Assembly (NCBI RefSeq): GCF_028751545.1
Contig: NZ_CP071867.1
Span: 248,001 to 312,000 of the forward strand
Direction: 5' to 3'
Length of the DNA stretch: 64,000 nt
Source of the DNA: Gilliamella sp. B3022
Lineage (GTDB): Bacteria > Pseudomonadota > Gammaproteobacteria > Enterobacterales > Orbaceae
Position 1 is the stretch's first letter. Each line of letters starts with the position of its first letter. The notes below the pieces were generated by a model. The model did no database searches. It was not told the DNA's origin and saw only the letters and a program-made list of their open reading frames with translations. Positions 22,884 to 33,694 of the stretch are shown one piece after another. Position numbers and translations under genes: made by a program.

Positions 22884-24362
22884 TTAACTGGCTACATTAA
22901 TACGTTTCATATCCGTCATGTAGCTGCGTAGTTTGCGACCTACTTTTTCAATTGGATGATTGCGGATTTCTTCATTTACATCACGTAATTGGGCATTATC
23001 GACACTACCTTCAGGTATGGCTTTACCAAGGTCACCCGCTTGCAACATCGGCATAAATTTTTCTTTTAAAAGTGGTACAGCCGCATTAGCAAAAAGATAA
23101 TTTCCATATTCAGCGGTATCAGAAATGACTACATTCATTTCATATAAACGTTTACGGGCAATTGTATTAGCAATCAATGGTAATTCGTGTAAGGATTCAT
23201 AGTAAGCAGATTCAGGTAAGATTCCTGATTCAAGCATGGTTTCAAAAGCAAGTTCAACACCCGCTTTAACCATAGCAACCATCACAACACCTTGATCAAA
23301 GTAGGCTTGCTCATCAATTTTGCCTTGGTATTCTGCTGCTTTTTCAAATGCTGTTTCACCCGTTTCTTTACGCCATTTTAATAAGTTAGCATCATCATTT
23401 GCCCAGTCTTTCATCATCGTTGAAGAAAATTCCCCAGAGATAATGTCATCCATATGTTTACGGTAAAGATCGGTCATGATCACTTTTAATTCTTTAGCTA
23501 ATGCATTAGCACGCAATTTAGCAGGATTTGATAAACGATCCATCATTAACGTAATACCACCTTGTTTTAATGCTTCGGTGATAGTTTCCCAACCAAATTG
23601 TAATAATTTACAGGCATAAGCAGGATCTACACCATCTGCAACAAGTTTATCAAAACAAAGCAATGAACCGGTTTGTAACATACCGCAAAGAATGGTTTGT
23701 TCGCCCATTAGATCGGATTTAACTTCGGCAACAAATGATGATTGTAAAACACCAGCACGATGTCCACCAGTAGCAGCAGCCCATGCTTTAGCGATTGCTA
23801 AACCTTCACCTTTTGGATCGTTTTCTGGATGAACAGCAATAAGTGTCGGCACACCAAATCCACGTTTGTACTCTTCACGCACTTCAGTACCTGGACATTT
23901 TGGTGCAACCATGACAACGGTAATATCAGAACGAATTTTTTCGCCTACTTCAACAATATTAAACCCATGAGAATAACCCAGTGCAGCACCTTGTTTCATT
24001 AATGGTTGCACAGCTTTAACCACAGCAGAATGTTGTTTGTCTGGCGTTAAATTAATAACAAGATCCGCGGTAGGAATAAGTTCTTCATAACAACCAACTT
24101 TAAAACCATTTTCAGTTGCTTTTTTCCATGATGCGCGTTTTTCAGCAATGGCTTCTTTACGTAATGCGTAAGAGATGTCCAATCCTGAATCACGCATATT
24201 AAGTCCTTGATTCAGACCTTGTGCACCACAACCTACAATAACAATTTTTTTACCTTTTAAAAAATTTGCTTCTGAAGCAAATTCATCACGATCCATAAAA
24301 CGGCATTGTCCTAGTTGTTCTAATTTTTCACGTAAATTTAGGGTATTAAAATAATTTGACAT
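22884..24362 (-). CDS. ilvC: Ketol-acid reductoisomerase, class II
   Basis: IlvC converts acetolactate and acetohydroxybutyrate to the dihydroxy acids using NADPH and Mg2+, the second step of valine and isoleucine synthesis. The ATG at 24362 is preferred over 24374 because GGAGAG precedes it and [14 protein letters not shown] matches the family start. The 492-residue length is the long plant/enterobacterial form with a duplicated C-terminal domain. The Rossmann motif is [20 protein letters not shown]. It lies about 25 kb from the ilvGMEDA operon. No ilvY regulator is adjacent; the divergent neighbour is yhdT. Confidence 0.97.
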   Translation of the reverse strand: MSNYFNTLNLREKLEQLGQCRFMDRDEFASEANFLKGKKIVIVGCGAQGLNQGLNMRDSGLDISYALRKEAIAEKRASWKKATENGFKVGCYEELIPTADLVINLTPDKQHSAVVKAVQPLMKQGAALGYSHGFNIVEVGEKIRSDITVVMVAPKCPGTEVREEYKRGFGVPTLIAVHPENDPKGEGLAIAKAWAAATGGHRAGVLQSSFVAEVKSDLMGEQTILCGMLQTGSLLCFDKLVADGVDPAYACKLLQFGWETITEALKQGGITLMMDRLSNPAKLRANALAKELKVIMTDLYRKHMDDIISGEFSSTMMKDWANDDANLLKWRKETGETAFEKAAEYQGKIDEQAYFDQGVVMVAMVKAGVELAFETMLESGILPESAYYESLHELPLIANTIARKRLYEMNVVISDTAEYGNYLFANAAVPLLKEKFMPMLQAGDLGKAIPEGSVDNAQLRDVNEEIRNHPIEKVGRKLRSYMTDMKRINVAS

Positions 24363-24536
24363 CATTCTCTCCATGAGTTGGATTGTTTATATTCGAATTA
24401 TGAAACACTATATAGTACTTTTATTATTGCGAAAATTGATATATTTACAATACTATGTTGCATAAATTGCAACATACTTGCTAAGTTACACACTTTCTTT
24501 TACTCTAAGCCACTTTCAACTCACCTATAAATCATT

Positions 24537-24773
24537 ATGGATCCACGTTACAAGCAAGCAAATAAAGAAGCTAAACTATCGCTGTTATTAACTATTCTTT
24601 ACCTTATTGGGTGGATGGTTTGTGCTTATTGCGTCGGTGATAGCATTGGCTTTTTAGGGTTGCCTTTATGGTTTGAACTATCTTGCATGATGGTCCCTTT
24701 AGGTTTTATTTTATTGTGCTGGATCATTGTGAAATTTCTATTCAAAAACATCTCATTAGAGCAAACTAAGTGA
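24537..24773 (+). CDS. yhdT: YhdT family small membrane protein
   Basis: A 78-residue protein with two hydrophobic segments (LLLTILYLIGWMVCAYC and MVPLGFILLCWIIVKFLF). Its position immediately before panF, 7 bp upstream, is the E. coli yhdT-panF arrangement. Function is unknown; it is thought to accompany the symporter. Confidence 0.88.
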   Translation: MDPRYKQANKEAKLSLLLTILYLIGWMVCAYCVGDSIGFLGLPLWFELSCMMVPLGFILLCWIIVKFLFKNISLEQTK

Positions 24774-24780
24774 TTAAAAA

Positions 24781-26232
24781 ATGCATTTAGATATTATTTT
24801 ACCTCTAGTTATTTATCTTATTTTTGTCTTTGCATTATCCATTTACGCTTATGCAAAACGAAAAAAAGTTAATCAATTTACTGATTATTTTATTGGTAAT
24901 CGAACCATGGGCGGTTTTTTACTCGCTATGACCTTAGCTGCCACTTATATTAGTGCAAGTTCATTTATCGGTGGTCCGGGGGCGGCCTATAAATATGGAC
25001 TTGGATGGGTATTGTTGTCGATGATTCAAGTGCCAACGGTCTTACTTTCTTTAGGAATTTTAGGTAAAAAATTCGCTATTTTGGCGCGTAAATATAATGC
25101 GATAACCTTAAGTGACATGCTTTATGCACATTACAAAAGTAAAATCATCGTTTGGTTTGCCAGTATCGCATTAGTGGTTGCTTTTGTTGGGGCAATGACT
25201 GTGCAGTTTGTTGGTGGCGCCCGTTTATTGGAATCCTCAGTCGGCATTCCATATGACATCGGATTACTAATTTTTGGTGTTGGTACCGTCATCTACACCG
25301 CTTTTGGAGGCTTTAGAGCAAGCATTTTAAATGATGCTTTCCAAGGTTTAGTAATGATTATAGGTGCAATTTTGCTGTTAACTGCTATTATTTATTCAGG
25401 AGGAGGAGTACCAGCGATTATTCATCGTTTAAATGAAATTAATCCAGCGCTTTTAACACCACAAGGCCCTGATAACTTTATGGACTTTCCTTTCATGGCC
25501 TCTTTTTGGATACTAGTTTGTTTTGGTGTGGTTGGATTACCGCATACTGCTGTGCGTTGTATGGCATATAAAGATAGTAAAGCTGTGCATCAAGGTATTA
25601 TAATTGGTACGGTTGTTGTAACCATTATTATGTTAACAATGCACCTATCAGGCGTACTTGGGCGTGCTATTATTGACGATTTAACCATTCCTGATCAAAT
25701 CGTCCCAACTTTAATCATTAATGTAATGCCGCCATTGGCTGCTGGCATCTTTTTAGCGGCACCATTGGCTGCAATCATGTCAACAATTAATGCTCAATTA
25801 TTACAGGTTTCATCGGTGTTAATAAAAGATCTGTTTTTAAGCATAAAACCGGACACTCATTACACTGATAAGATGTTAACCCGTGTATCAGTTATCATTA
25901 CTATTATTTTTGGTGGATTGCTTATTTTAGCAGCCTGGAATCCTCCCGATATGATTATTTGGTTAAATTTACTGGCATTTGGGGGACTTGAAGCTGTATT
26001 TTTATGGCCCTTGGTGTTAGGTTTATACTGGAAAAATGCCAATGCAACAGGTGCATTATGCTCCATGTTTGCTGGTGCTATTAGCTATATTTTATTAGCA
26101 GTTTATAACATTAAAATTTACTCTTTCCATCCAATTGTACCTTCACTGATTATTGGATTATTTGTTTTTATCATTGCCAATATGTTTGGCAACTCGGGAA
26201 AAAATTATGCCTTGGATTCAACTCAGAATTAA
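24781..26232 (+). CDS. panF: Sodium/pantothenate symporter
   Basis: PanF imports pantothenate with Na+ for coenzyme A synthesis. The 483-residue product has about 13 membrane segments and SSS-family features such as [35 protein letters not shown] and the conserved [14 protein letters not shown]. Its end overlaps the start of prmA by 26 bp. It belongs to the yhdT-panF-prmA-dusB-fis run. Confidence 0.94.
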   Translation: MHLDIILPLVIYLIFVFALSIYAYAKRKKVNQFTDYFIGNRTMGGFLLAMTLAATYISASSFIGGPGAAYKYGLGWVLLSMIQVPTVLLSLGILGKKFAILARKYNAITLSDMLYAHYKSKIIVWFASIALVVAFVGAMTVQFVGGARLLESSVGIPYDIGLLIFGVGTVIYTAFGGFRASILNDAFQGLVMIIGAILLLTAIIYSGGGVPAIIHRLNEINPALLTPQGPDNFMDFPFMASFWILVCFGVVGLPHTAVRCMAYKDSKAVHQGIIIGTVVVTIIMLTMHLSGVLGRAIIDDLTIPDQIVPTLIINVMPPLAAGIFLAAPLAAIMSTINAQLLQVSSVLIKDLFLSIKPDTHYTDKMLTRVSVIITIIFGGLLILAAWNPPDMIIWLNLLAFGGLEAVFLWPLVLGLYWKNANATGALCSMFAGAISYILLAVYNIKIYSFHPIVPSLIIGLFVFIIANMFGNSGKNYALDSTQN

Positions 26233-27073
26233 TACGACTAACGAATTTGCAGAAAAAATTAGCGAACGACTAGAACAATCTGGCGCGGTATCAGTCACAT
26301 TTCAAGATACCTATGATAACCCTGTTTTTGAGCCATTACCTGGTGAAACAAAACTTTGGGGAAATACGGATGTAGTGGGTCTTTATGATGCTCAAACCAA
26401 TACAGATGAATTAAAGGCTGTATTAAATCTTGAGCAATATTCCTATAAAATTGAACCATTAGAAGATAAAGATTGGGAACGTGAATGGATGGATAACTTT
26501 CATCCTATGCAGTTTGGTGAGCGACTTTGGATTTGCCCAAGTTGGCGTGATGTTCCTGATCCCAATGCGGTTAACGTCATGTTAGATCCAGGTTTAGCAT
26601 TTGGTACTGGTACGCACCCAACGACTGCATTATGCTTAACATGGCTTGAAAGTTTAGATCTGAAAAATAAATTAGTTATCGATTATGGTTGTGGTTCTGG
26701 TATTTTAGCTATCGCAGCACTAAAATTAGGCGCAAAACGTGTAATTGGTATTGATATCGATCCTCAAGCAATTCAAGCTAGCCATGACAACGCACAACGT
26801 AATCGTGTGGATGACAAACTTGAACTCTATTTAGCTAAAGATATTCCTGATAATTTACAAGCAGATGTCATTGTAGCTAATATTTTGGCAGGTCCTTTAA
26901 AAGAACTCGAACCCCAAATAAATAAACTTGTAAAATCTCATGGTGAACTCGGCTTGTCTGGTATTTTGGCCTCTCAATCATCAAGCGTTTGGAGCGCTTA
27001 TCAACCACATTTTGATTTAGATCCTGTCGTTGAACAAGAAGAATGGTGCCGAATTACTGGTAAAAAAAAGTAA
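26207..27073 (+). CDS. prmA: Ribosomal protein L11 methyltransferase
   Basis: PrmA trimethylates ribosomal protein L11 using S-adenosylmethionine. A longer frame opens at 26153, but the ATG at 26207 gives [18 protein letters not shown], the family N-terminus, and 288 residues (E. coli 293). Motifs are [14 protein letters not shown], the SAM-binding [16 protein letters not shown] and [12 protein letters not shown]. The start lies inside the last 26 bp of panF, in another frame, suggesting coupled translation. Confidence 0.96.
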   Translation: MPWIQLRINTTNEFAEKISERLEQSGAVSVTFQDTYDNPVFEPLPGETKLWGNTDVVGLYDAQTNTDELKAVLNLEQYSYKIEPLEDKDWEREWMDNFHPMQFGERLWICPSWRDVPDPNAVNVMLDPGLAFGTGTHPTTALCLTWLESLDLKNKLVIDYGCGSGILAIAALKLGAKRVIGIDIDPQAIQASHDNAQRNRVDDKLELYLAKDIPDNLQADVIVANILAGPLKELEPQINKLVKSHGELGLSGILASQSSSVWSAYQPHFDLDPVVEQEEWCRITGKKK

Positions 27074-27109
27074 AAAATTAACATTACCCCCTTTTAAGTT
27101 TGTGAAAAA

Positions 27110-28117
27110 ATGCGTAATATAGCCGCCCTTAATTTGCTAAAAATTGGTGAAATTAAATTAAAAAATAATTTAATTGCTGCACCAATGGCTGGAATCAGCG
27201 ATAAACCATTTCGGAAATTATGTTATCGATATGGTGCAGGAATGACAGTTTCAGAAATGTTTTTAGCAAATTCAGATGTTTGGCATACTGATAAATCCAC
27301 TTTGAGAATGATCTCAAATGATGATGTTGGTATTCGTGCAGTACAAATTGTTGGGTCTGATCCTGATGAAATGGCAAAAGCTGCGGAATTTAATGTCAAA
27401 CATGGCGCTCAGTTGATTGATATCAATATGGGTTGTCCAGCTAAAAAAGTTAATAAAAAGTTAGCCGGTTCTGCATTAATGCAGTATCCAGAACTAATAA
27501 AAAAAATTTTGCAGAAAGTTGTCGGTGCAGTTGATGTACCGGTAACATTGAAAACGCGGACTGGATGGAATAAAGATCATAGAAATTGCATTGAAATAGC
27601 ACAAATAGCTCAAGATTGTGGCATAAAGGCTATTACTATTCATGGAAGAACCCGTGCTTGCTTATTCAATGGCGTGGCAGAATATGAATCAATCAAGGCA
27701 GTAAAGGAAAAGGTTACGATTCCGGTTATTGCTAATGGCGATATTCGTACACCAGAACAAGCAAAAGAAGTTTTTCAATATACGCAAGCTGATGCTATAA
27801 TGATCGGCCGAGCGGCACAGGGTCGACCTTGGATATTTGAAGAAATTGCATTCTATCTATCACATGGACAGTTAAAAAAAAGTAAAAGTATTGATGAGGT
27901 AGAACAAGTTGTTTTATCACACCTTGATGAGCTTTATCAACTTTACGGAGAATATAAAGGATTAAGGATTGCCAGAAAGCATGTAAATTGGTATACCAAG
28001 GATTATGCTGATAGCGATCAATTCAGGCGCTTATTTAGTGTACTTAGCAATACAAGTGAGCAAGTTAAAACACTAATAGCATTTTTTAGTCAAATTAGAA
28101 ACAACCAAAAGAGTTAA
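27110..28117 (+). CDS. dusB: tRNA-dihydrouridine synthase B
   Basis: DusB is an FMN enzyme reducing specific uridines in the tRNA D-loop. The 335-residue product has the TIM-barrel signatures [34 protein letters not shown] (catalytic Cys), [13 protein letters not shown] and [14 protein letters not shown]. It is slightly longer at the N-terminus than the 321-residue E. coli protein (about nine extra residues before KIGEIKLKN). fis follows after 7 bp, as in E. coli. Confidence 0.95.
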   Translation: MRNIAALNLLKIGEIKLKNNLIAAPMAGISDKPFRKLCYRYGAGMTVSEMFLANSDVWHTDKSTLRMISNDDVGIRAVQIVGSDPDEMAKAAEFNVKHGAQLIDINMGCPAKKVNKKLAGSALMQYPELIKKILQKVVGAVDVPVTLKTRTGWNKDHRNCIEIAQIAQDCGIKAITIHGRTRACLFNGVAEYESIKAVKEKVTIPVIANGDIRTPEQAKEVFQYTQADAIMIGRAAQGRPWIFEEIAFYLSHGQLKKSKSIDEVEQVVLSHLDELYQLYGEYKGLRIARKHVNWYTKDYADSDQFRRLFSVLSNTSEQVKTLIAFFSQIRNNQKS

Positions 28118-28124
28118 GAATACT

Positions 28125-28421
28125 ATGTCAGAACAACGCGTTACAGCTGCAGCACTTAAATTTACAACTGTAAATTCGCAGGATCAAATAACACAAAAGC
28201 CATTGCGAGATTCTGTTAAGCAAGCTTTGAAAAACTATTTATCTCAGTTAAATGGTGAAGATCCTACAGATCTATATGAATTAGTGTTAGCTGAAGTTGA
28301 ACACCCATTCCTTGATATGGTTATGCAATATACACGCGGTAATCAAACTCGTGCAGCAAATATGCTTGGCATCAACCGAGGCACGCTTCGTAAAAAATTA
28401 AAACAATATGGAATGAGTTAA
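28125..28421 (+). CDS. fis: Nucleoid-associated protein Fis
   Basis: Fis is a 98-residue homodimeric DNA-bending protein controlling rRNA promoters and chromosome topology. The C-terminal helix-turn-helix [19 protein letters not shown] is nearly the E. coli sequence, and the total length is identical (98). It is the last gene of the panF-prmA-dusB-fis run and is followed by a strong terminator. In E. coli the operon is strongly growth-rate regulated; here no promoter can be assigned with confidence. Confidence 0.97.
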   Translation: MSEQRVTAAALKFTTVNSQDQITQKPLRDSVKQALKNYLSQLNGEDPTDLYELVLAEVEHPFLDMVMQYTRGNQTRAANMLGINRGTLRKKLKQYGMS

Positions 28422-28452
28422 TCGTTCTATTTGATAGATTTGCAATATTTTG

Positions 28453-28481
28453 AAAACGCCTATATGTTGGGCGTTTTTTAT
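28453..28481 (+). terminator. Intrinsic terminator after fis
   Basis: AAAACGCC (28453-28460) pairs with GGCGTTTT (28469-28476) around an 8-nt loop and continues into a T-rich run. It begins 31 bp after the fis stop. Confidence 0.85.
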
Positions 28482-29045
28482 TGCGATAAAACAATTTAAA
28501 ATCAAGCAAAATGCTATTTTTTAAACAGTAATATTGACACTATCCTTTCTTTTTTTCAAAAACGATATTAAGTCACTGTGGACACACCATAAAAAGAATT
28601 ATCCTGAATAAGATCACACATACCAATAAATGATATCAAATTCATCAAAGCGATGGGCATTTAGAATGATAGGTAAATATCTATTGTGGATTTGAATGGC
28701 GTTTCATACATTTCACTAACAAACCATCTATACGTTTTGATGAGCCTTCTTCCAACTGATAAGAATTTCATGCAATGCTTATCAATCCAACTGGTGCTCT
28801 CAATCATTATTAATGCATTGCAAAAATTCCTTTAATTAACCAATCATATGATTCATATAAGTTAATATTTTGATTTTTAGAAAATAAAATATTTCTTAAA
28901 AGATTGGTCATTATAACAATAATGTTGTCATTGATTCAGAATTTCAACTCACTTATTAGTATAACTTATCATCATATTGATAATGAATTTTTAGTTAAAG
29001 TTTGCTAAAATACACCGATTTTAAATTATTTATCTGGAGAATTTT
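28482..29045. other. Intergenic region between fis and yebC
   Basis: This 564 bp AT-rich stretch holds no supportable gene. An extended -10-like TGCTAAAAT about 40 bp before yebC, followed by TCTGGAG as Shine-Dalgarno, is the likely yebC-ruvC promoter region. No tRNA-like cloverleaf or rho-independent sRNA end was seen. Confidence 0.4.
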
Positions 29046-29789
29046 ATGGCAGGTCATAGTAAATGGGCCAATACCAAACACCGCAAAGCAGCACAAGATG
29101 CAAAACGCGGTAAAATCTTTACCAAAATTATTCGCGAACTTGTAACTGCAGCTAAAATCGGTGGTGGCGATCCAGCGTCTAACCCTCGTCTACGTGCTGC
29201 TATGGACAAAGCATTATCTAACAATATGACACGAGACACCATGAATAGAGCTGTTGCTCGTGGTGTTGGTGGCGAAGATGATACTAATATGGAAACGATC
29301 ATCTATGAAGGTTATGGACCAGCAGGTACTGCGGTAATGGTTGAATGCTTAAGTGACAATCGTAATCGTACTGTATCTGAAGTTCGCCATGCTTTTACCA
29401 AAACTGGGGGTAATTTAGGTACTGATGGTTCTGTTTCGTATTTATTCACGAAAAAAGGCGTTATCTCATACCCAGCAGGGACGGATGAAGATCAAGTAAT
29501 GGATGCAGCTCTTGAAGCTGGAGCAGAGGATGTTGTTACCTATGATGATGGTGCAATTGATGTGTTCACAACCCCAGAATCATTTGGTGAAGTTAAAGAT
29601 GCCCTTGATGCAACAGGTTTAGTGTCTGAAGCAGCAGAAGTATCAATGATCCCATCAACTAAAGTTGATCTTGATATTGAATCTGCGCCTAAATTACTTC
29701 GTCTTATTGATATGCTTGAAGATTGTGATGATGTTCAGGAAGTTTATCATAATGGTGAAGTTTCTGACGAGGTGGCAGCAACGCTCTAA
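29046..29789 (+). CDS. yebC: YebC/PmpR family protein
   Basis: A 247-residue TACO1/YebC family member, starting [22 protein letters not shown] and containing [21 protein letters not shown]. Members have been described as transcriptional regulators and, more recently, as factors helping ribosomes through difficult proline motifs. TCTGGAG precedes the ATG. Its TAA overlaps the ruvC ATG by one base, so the two are translationally coupled, the same neighbourhood as in enterobacteria. Confidence 0.95.
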   Translation: MAGHSKWANTKHRKAAQDAKRGKIFTKIIRELVTAAKIGGGDPASNPRLRAAMDKALSNNMTRDTMNRAVARGVGGEDDTNMETIIYEGYGPAGTAVMVECLSDNRNRTVSEVRHAFTKTGGNLGTDGSVSYLFTKKGVISYPAGTDEDQVMDAALEAGAEDVVTYDDGAIDVFTTPESFGEVKDALDATGLVSEAAEVSMIPSTKVDLDIESAPKLLRLIDMLEDCDDVQEVYHNGEVSDEVAATL

Positions 29790-30277
29790 TGGCCATTATT
29801 CTTGGCATCGATCCCGGTTCTCGTTTGACAGGTTACGGAGTAATTCGTCAAACGGGACGACAACTTACCTACCTTGGCAGCGGATGCATTCGTACTGCAG
29901 TTGATGATCTTCCCAACCGTTTAAAACGCATATATGCAGGTGTAAGTGAAATTATACTACAATTTCAACCTGATATGTTTGCTATTGAACAAGTCTTTAT
30001 GGCACGTAATGCTGATTCAGCCTTAAAATTAGGCCAGGCTAGAGGTTCAGCCATTGTCGCAGCAGTAAATAATAACTTACCCGTTTTCGAATATGCAGCA
30101 CGCTTAGTCAAACAAAGTGTGGTTGGAACGGGTGCAGCCGACAAAAAGCAAGTACAGCATATGGTAAAATTATTACTCAAGTTACCTGCCAGTCCTCAGG
30201 CCGATGCAGCAGATGCATTAGCTATAGCCATTACACATGCCCATATGTGTCAACAATCAATCAAATCTTATCAATAA
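29789..30277 (+). CDS. ruvC: Holliday junction resolvase RuvC
   Basis: RuvC is the dimeric endonuclease that cuts Holliday junctions during recombination. The 162-residue product (E. coli 173) keeps the acidic catalytic set: Asp7 in ILGIDPGS, Glu in FAIEQVFM (about residue 66) and the Asp pair in [15 protein letters not shown]. It overlaps yebC by one base. Unlike E. coli, ruvA and ruvB do not follow; the next gene is convergent acrB. Confidence 0.95.
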   Translation: MAIILGIDPGSRLTGYGVIRQTGRQLTYLGSGCIRTAVDDLPNRLKRIYAGVSEIILQFQPDMFAIEQVFMARNADSALKLGQARGSAIVAAVNNNLPVFEYAARLVKQSVVGTGAADKKQVQHMVKLLLKLPASPQADAADALAIAITHAHMCQQSIKSYQ

Positions 30278-30406
30278 ATCAGTTCTTACATCGTTCACTG
30301 CGTATGACCTTAACAATAATAAAAAAAACCATTCTTAAGCTTAATCACTCCTAACATATTATTAAACTCAATAATTAATTCAATCCTGACTGATAACGTG
30401 CATAAA

Positions 30407-30433
30407 AAAAGCACCAATACTATTGGTGCTTTT
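30407..30433. terminator. Bidirectional terminator between ruvC and acrB
   Basis: AAAAGCACCAATA and TATTGGTGCTTTT form a near-perfect hairpin between the convergent ruvC and acrB ends, with A and T tracts on the two sides. Confidence 0.85.
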
Positions 30434-30462
30434 AAAATACATGGATAATATGTTATCTATTA

Positions 30463-33400
30463 TCAACTTTTATCGGTGTTACCGCTATAGTTAGTAGGTA
30501 AAACGACTTTATTCTTATGTTTAGTAAACAGTTTTGTTACAAACAAGAAGAACAATGGAACATAGAATATTGCTAAAAATGTTGCCGTTATCATACCACC
30601 GATTACCCCAGTACCTACCGCATTTTGGCTTGCAGATCCAGCCCCGCTATTTAGCGCTAATGGTAACACACCTAAAATGAATGCAAATGATGTCATTAAA
30701 ATTGGACGTAAACGTAAACGACAAGCTTCTAACGTTGCATCAATTAATGATTTACCTTCTTTTTCAAGTGCATCTTTGGCAAATTCTACAATCAAAATAG
30801 CATTTTTAGCAGATAATCCCATTGTAGTTAATAGACCTACGATAAAGTAAATATCATTATCAAGGCCTCTAAACATAGTGGCATATACGGTACCAATAAT
30901 GCCTAATGGGATAACAAATAGGATTGAAATCGGCACAGTCCAGCTTTCATATAAAGCCGCTAATGACAAGAATACAACAATGATTGAAATAATATAAAGT
31001 GTTGTCGTTTGAGAGCCTGTTTGACGTTCTTGATAAGAAATATCTGTCCAGTCAAATGAGAAACCTTTAGGTAACTTTTTAGATAATTCTTCCATTACAG
31101 CCATAGCTTGACCAGAACTCATGCCTGGCGCAGCTGAACCACTCACTCCCATTGCAGCTACACCATCATAACGAACAAGCGAAGGTGAACCATAACTTTT
31201 GGTTGTGGTTGCAAAAGCATCATAAGGGACCATTTCACCTTTTTGATTTTTTACATGCCAAAAACTGAAATCATCAGGTAGCATTCGATAAGCCGCATCA
31301 GATTGTAAATAAACTTTTTTAACACGGTTATTATAAACAAAATCATCAATATAAGCAGAACCTAATGCGGTTGAAAGTACCGTATTAACACTACTTACCG
31401 CCACACCAAGAGCTTGAGCAGTTTCAAAATCCACATTAATTTTATATTGTGGAACATCTAACATACTGCCTGGACGAACTTGCTGTAATTGAGGTTCATG
31501 CGCGGCCATACCTAATAGTTGGAAAAAAGCACCCATCAAAGCATCATGACCAAGACCAGCAGAATCTTTTAACATATAAGAGAAACCATTAGCCATACCA
31601 AGTGATGGTACTGCTGGTACATTGGCGATAATTACACGACCTTCAGTTATCGTTGATGCAAATCCCCAACCACTGCCAACTAATGCATCCACTTTTTGAT
31701 CAGGACGTTTACGCTCATCCCAATCTTTTAATCGGATAAAGCCAAGCCCCATGTTTTGTCCACGACCAACCATACTAAAACCAGCAACGGTGAAGATTTC
31801 TTTTACTGAATCGGCTTTTTGTGTCATATAGAAGTTAGAAGTTTTATCCAGCACTCCCATCGTTTGTTCTAATGTTGAGCCTGGTGGTAATTCAACCAGC
31901 ACAATCAATACACCCTGATCTTCATTTGGCAAGAAACCCGTTGGTAATCGGTTGAATCCAAATACTAAGCCCACAACAATCAAGACATAGCAAACAAATG
32001 AAATAACTGGGTAACGTATAAACTGAATCACACCTTTTTCATAGGCATGCAAACTTTTGTTGTATAAATTATTAAATTTATTAAAAAACCATTTTGTCCC
32101 AGCTGAGCACCAACAAAATGGAGCGATAGTGACAAGTTTTTCACCAAACGTTTTTTTCTTAACTTTATTTTTTGATGGCGCTTTTAAAATTTGTGCGCAA
32201 AGTGCAGGTGTTAATACAATTGCCACCAACACAGATAGAGACATCGAAGTTACAATGGTAATAGAGAACTGGCGATAAATTCCCCCAGCAGCACCACCAT
32301 AAAATGCCATTGGTACAAATACAGCTGAAAGTACAACGGCTATCCCTACTAATGCAGAAGTGATTTGTTCCATTGATTTAACGGTTGCATCATAAGGGGA
32401 TAGGCCTTCTTCATGCATAATACGTTCGACGTTTTCAATAACTACTATGGCATCATCGACTAAAAGACCGATAGCAAGGACCATTGCAAACATAGATAAC
32501 GTATTGATAGTAAATCCACAAATGTATAAAACTGCAAAGGTACCTAACAATACAACAGGTACTGTAATAGTTGGAATGAGTGTAGAACGAAGGTTTTGTA
32601 AAAATACATACATTACGATAACAACCAAAAGAATTGCTTCGATCAATGTATGAATTACGTTATTAATGGATAATTTAACAAACGGTGTTGTATCGTAAGG
32701 ATACGCAAATTTAATGTCTTCAGGAAAAATCTGAGACAGTTCCTGAATCTTTTTATCAACTTGTGCTGACGTATCTAATTGGTTCGCACCGGTTGCCAAA
32801 TAAATACCTAAACCAGCGGATGGTTTACCATCATAACGCGAAAGAAAGTTATAATCAGCGGCACCAATTTCAACCGTTGCCACATCTTTTAATAAAACAT
32901 TTGACCCGTCAGTATTAACACGGACTAAAATATTTTGAAATTGCTCGGGTGTTTTTAAACGTGATTGAGCCGTAATAGTGGCATTGAGCTCTTGCCCTTT
33001 CGTTACAGGTAAAGCACCGAGTTGCCCTGCTGTTACCTGCGCATTTTGCGCTTGAATAGCAGCAACGATTTCTTCAATAGATAGATTGAAATAAGTCAGT
33101 TTGTTTGGATCTAACCAAACACGCATTGCATATTCCGAACCAAATAACTGAGTGTCTCCAACCCCTTGAACACGACGAATAGGATCTTGTACCGTTGAAT
33201 AAATGAAGTCGGCAATATCCGCCTGCGTTTTTTGAGGGTTAGTAGAATAGAAACCGATAACTTTCAGGAAGTTAGTGTTATTTTTAGCAACCGACACCCC
33301 ATTTTTTTGAACGCTTTCGGGTAAACGTGATTTTATACTTTCTACTTTATTTAAAACCTGTACTTGTGCAAAATCTGGACTCGTACCAGGGGCAAAGGTT

Positions 33401-33675
33401 AACGTAGTTTGTACCACACCTTGAGCACTACTGGTTGATTTCATATAAATCAAATTATCCAAACCCGTCAAGTTTTGTTCAATTAATTGCGTAACAGTGT
33501 TTTCAATAGTTTGCGCATCGGCACCCGGATAAACCGCAGAAACAGTCACAGCAGGAGGCGCTATATCAGGATACTGCTCAACAGCTAGTAGCTTAATACA
33601 TAAAGCACCGCCCAGCATCATCATGATAGCAATTACCCATGCAAAAACAGGTCTATCAATAAAAAACTTAGCCAT
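30463..33675 (-). CDS. acrB: RND multidrug efflux transporter, AcrB family
   Basis: The inner-membrane proton-driven pump of a tripartite efflux system with AcrA (next gene) and a TolC-like outer-membrane channel that is not in this window. At 1070 residues it is about 20 longer than E. coli AcrB. Features include the N-terminal MAKFFIDRPVFAWVIAI, the TM4 proton-relay Asp pair in GLLVDDAIVVIENVERIM, FLPNEDQGVL after TM7 and GLSAKNAILIVEFAKD in TM10. The extra length includes the cytoplasmic loop near residue 500-520 (KNKVKKKTFGEKL). It starts 19 bp after acrA. Confidence 0.96.
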   Translation of the reverse strand: MAKFFIDRPVFAWVIAIMMMLGGALCIKLLAVEQYPDIAPPAVTVSAVYPGADAQTIENTVTQLIEQNLTGLDNLIYMKSTSSAQGVVQTTLTFAPGTSPDFAQVQVLNKVESIKSRLPESVQKNGVSVAKNNTNFLKVIGFYSTNPQKTQADIADFIYSTVQDPIRRVQGVGDTQLFGSEYAMRVWLDPNKLTYFNLSIEEIVAAIQAQNAQVTAGQLGALPVTKGQELNATITAQSRLKTPEQFQNILVRVNTDGSNVLLKDVATVEIGAADYNFLSRYDGKPSAGLGIYLATGANQLDTSAQVDKKIQELSQIFPEDIKFAYPYDTTPFVKLSINNVIHTLIEAILLVVIVMYVFLQNLRSTLIPTITVPVVLLGTFAVLYICGFTINTLSMFAMVLAIGLLVDDAIVVIENVERIMHEEGLSPYDATVKSMEQITSALVGIAVVLSAVFVPMAFYGGAAGGIYRQFSITIVTSMSLSVLVAIVLTPALCAQILKAPSKNKVKKKTFGEKLVTIAPFCWCSAGTKWFFNKFNNLYNKSLHAYEKGVIQFIRYPVISFVCYVLIVVGLVFGFNRLPTGFLPNEDQGVLIVLVELPPGSTLEQTMGVLDKTSNFYMTQKADSVKEIFTVAGFSMVGRGQNMGLGFIRLKDWDERKRPDQKVDALVGSGWGFASTITEGRVIIANVPAVPSLGMANGFSYMLKDSAGLGHDALMGAFFQLLGMAAHEPQLQQVRPGSMLDVPQYKINVDFETAQALGVAVSSVNTVLSTALGSAYIDDFVYNNRVKKVYLQSDAAYRMLPDDFSFWHVKNQKGEMVPYDAFATTTKSYGSPSLVRYDGVAAMGVSGSAAPGMSSGQAMAVMEELSKKLPKGFSFDWTDISYQERQTGSQTTTLYIISIIVVFLSLAALYESWTVPISILFVIPLGIIGTVYATMFRGLDNDIYFIVGLLTTMGLSAKNAILIVEFAKDALEKEGKSLIDATLEACRLRLRPILMTSFAFILGVLPLALNSGAGSASQNAVGTGVIGGMITATFLAIFYVPLFFLFVTKLFTKHKNKVVLPTNYSGNTDKS

Positions 33676-33694
33676 AATTAAATCTACCCCTGTT

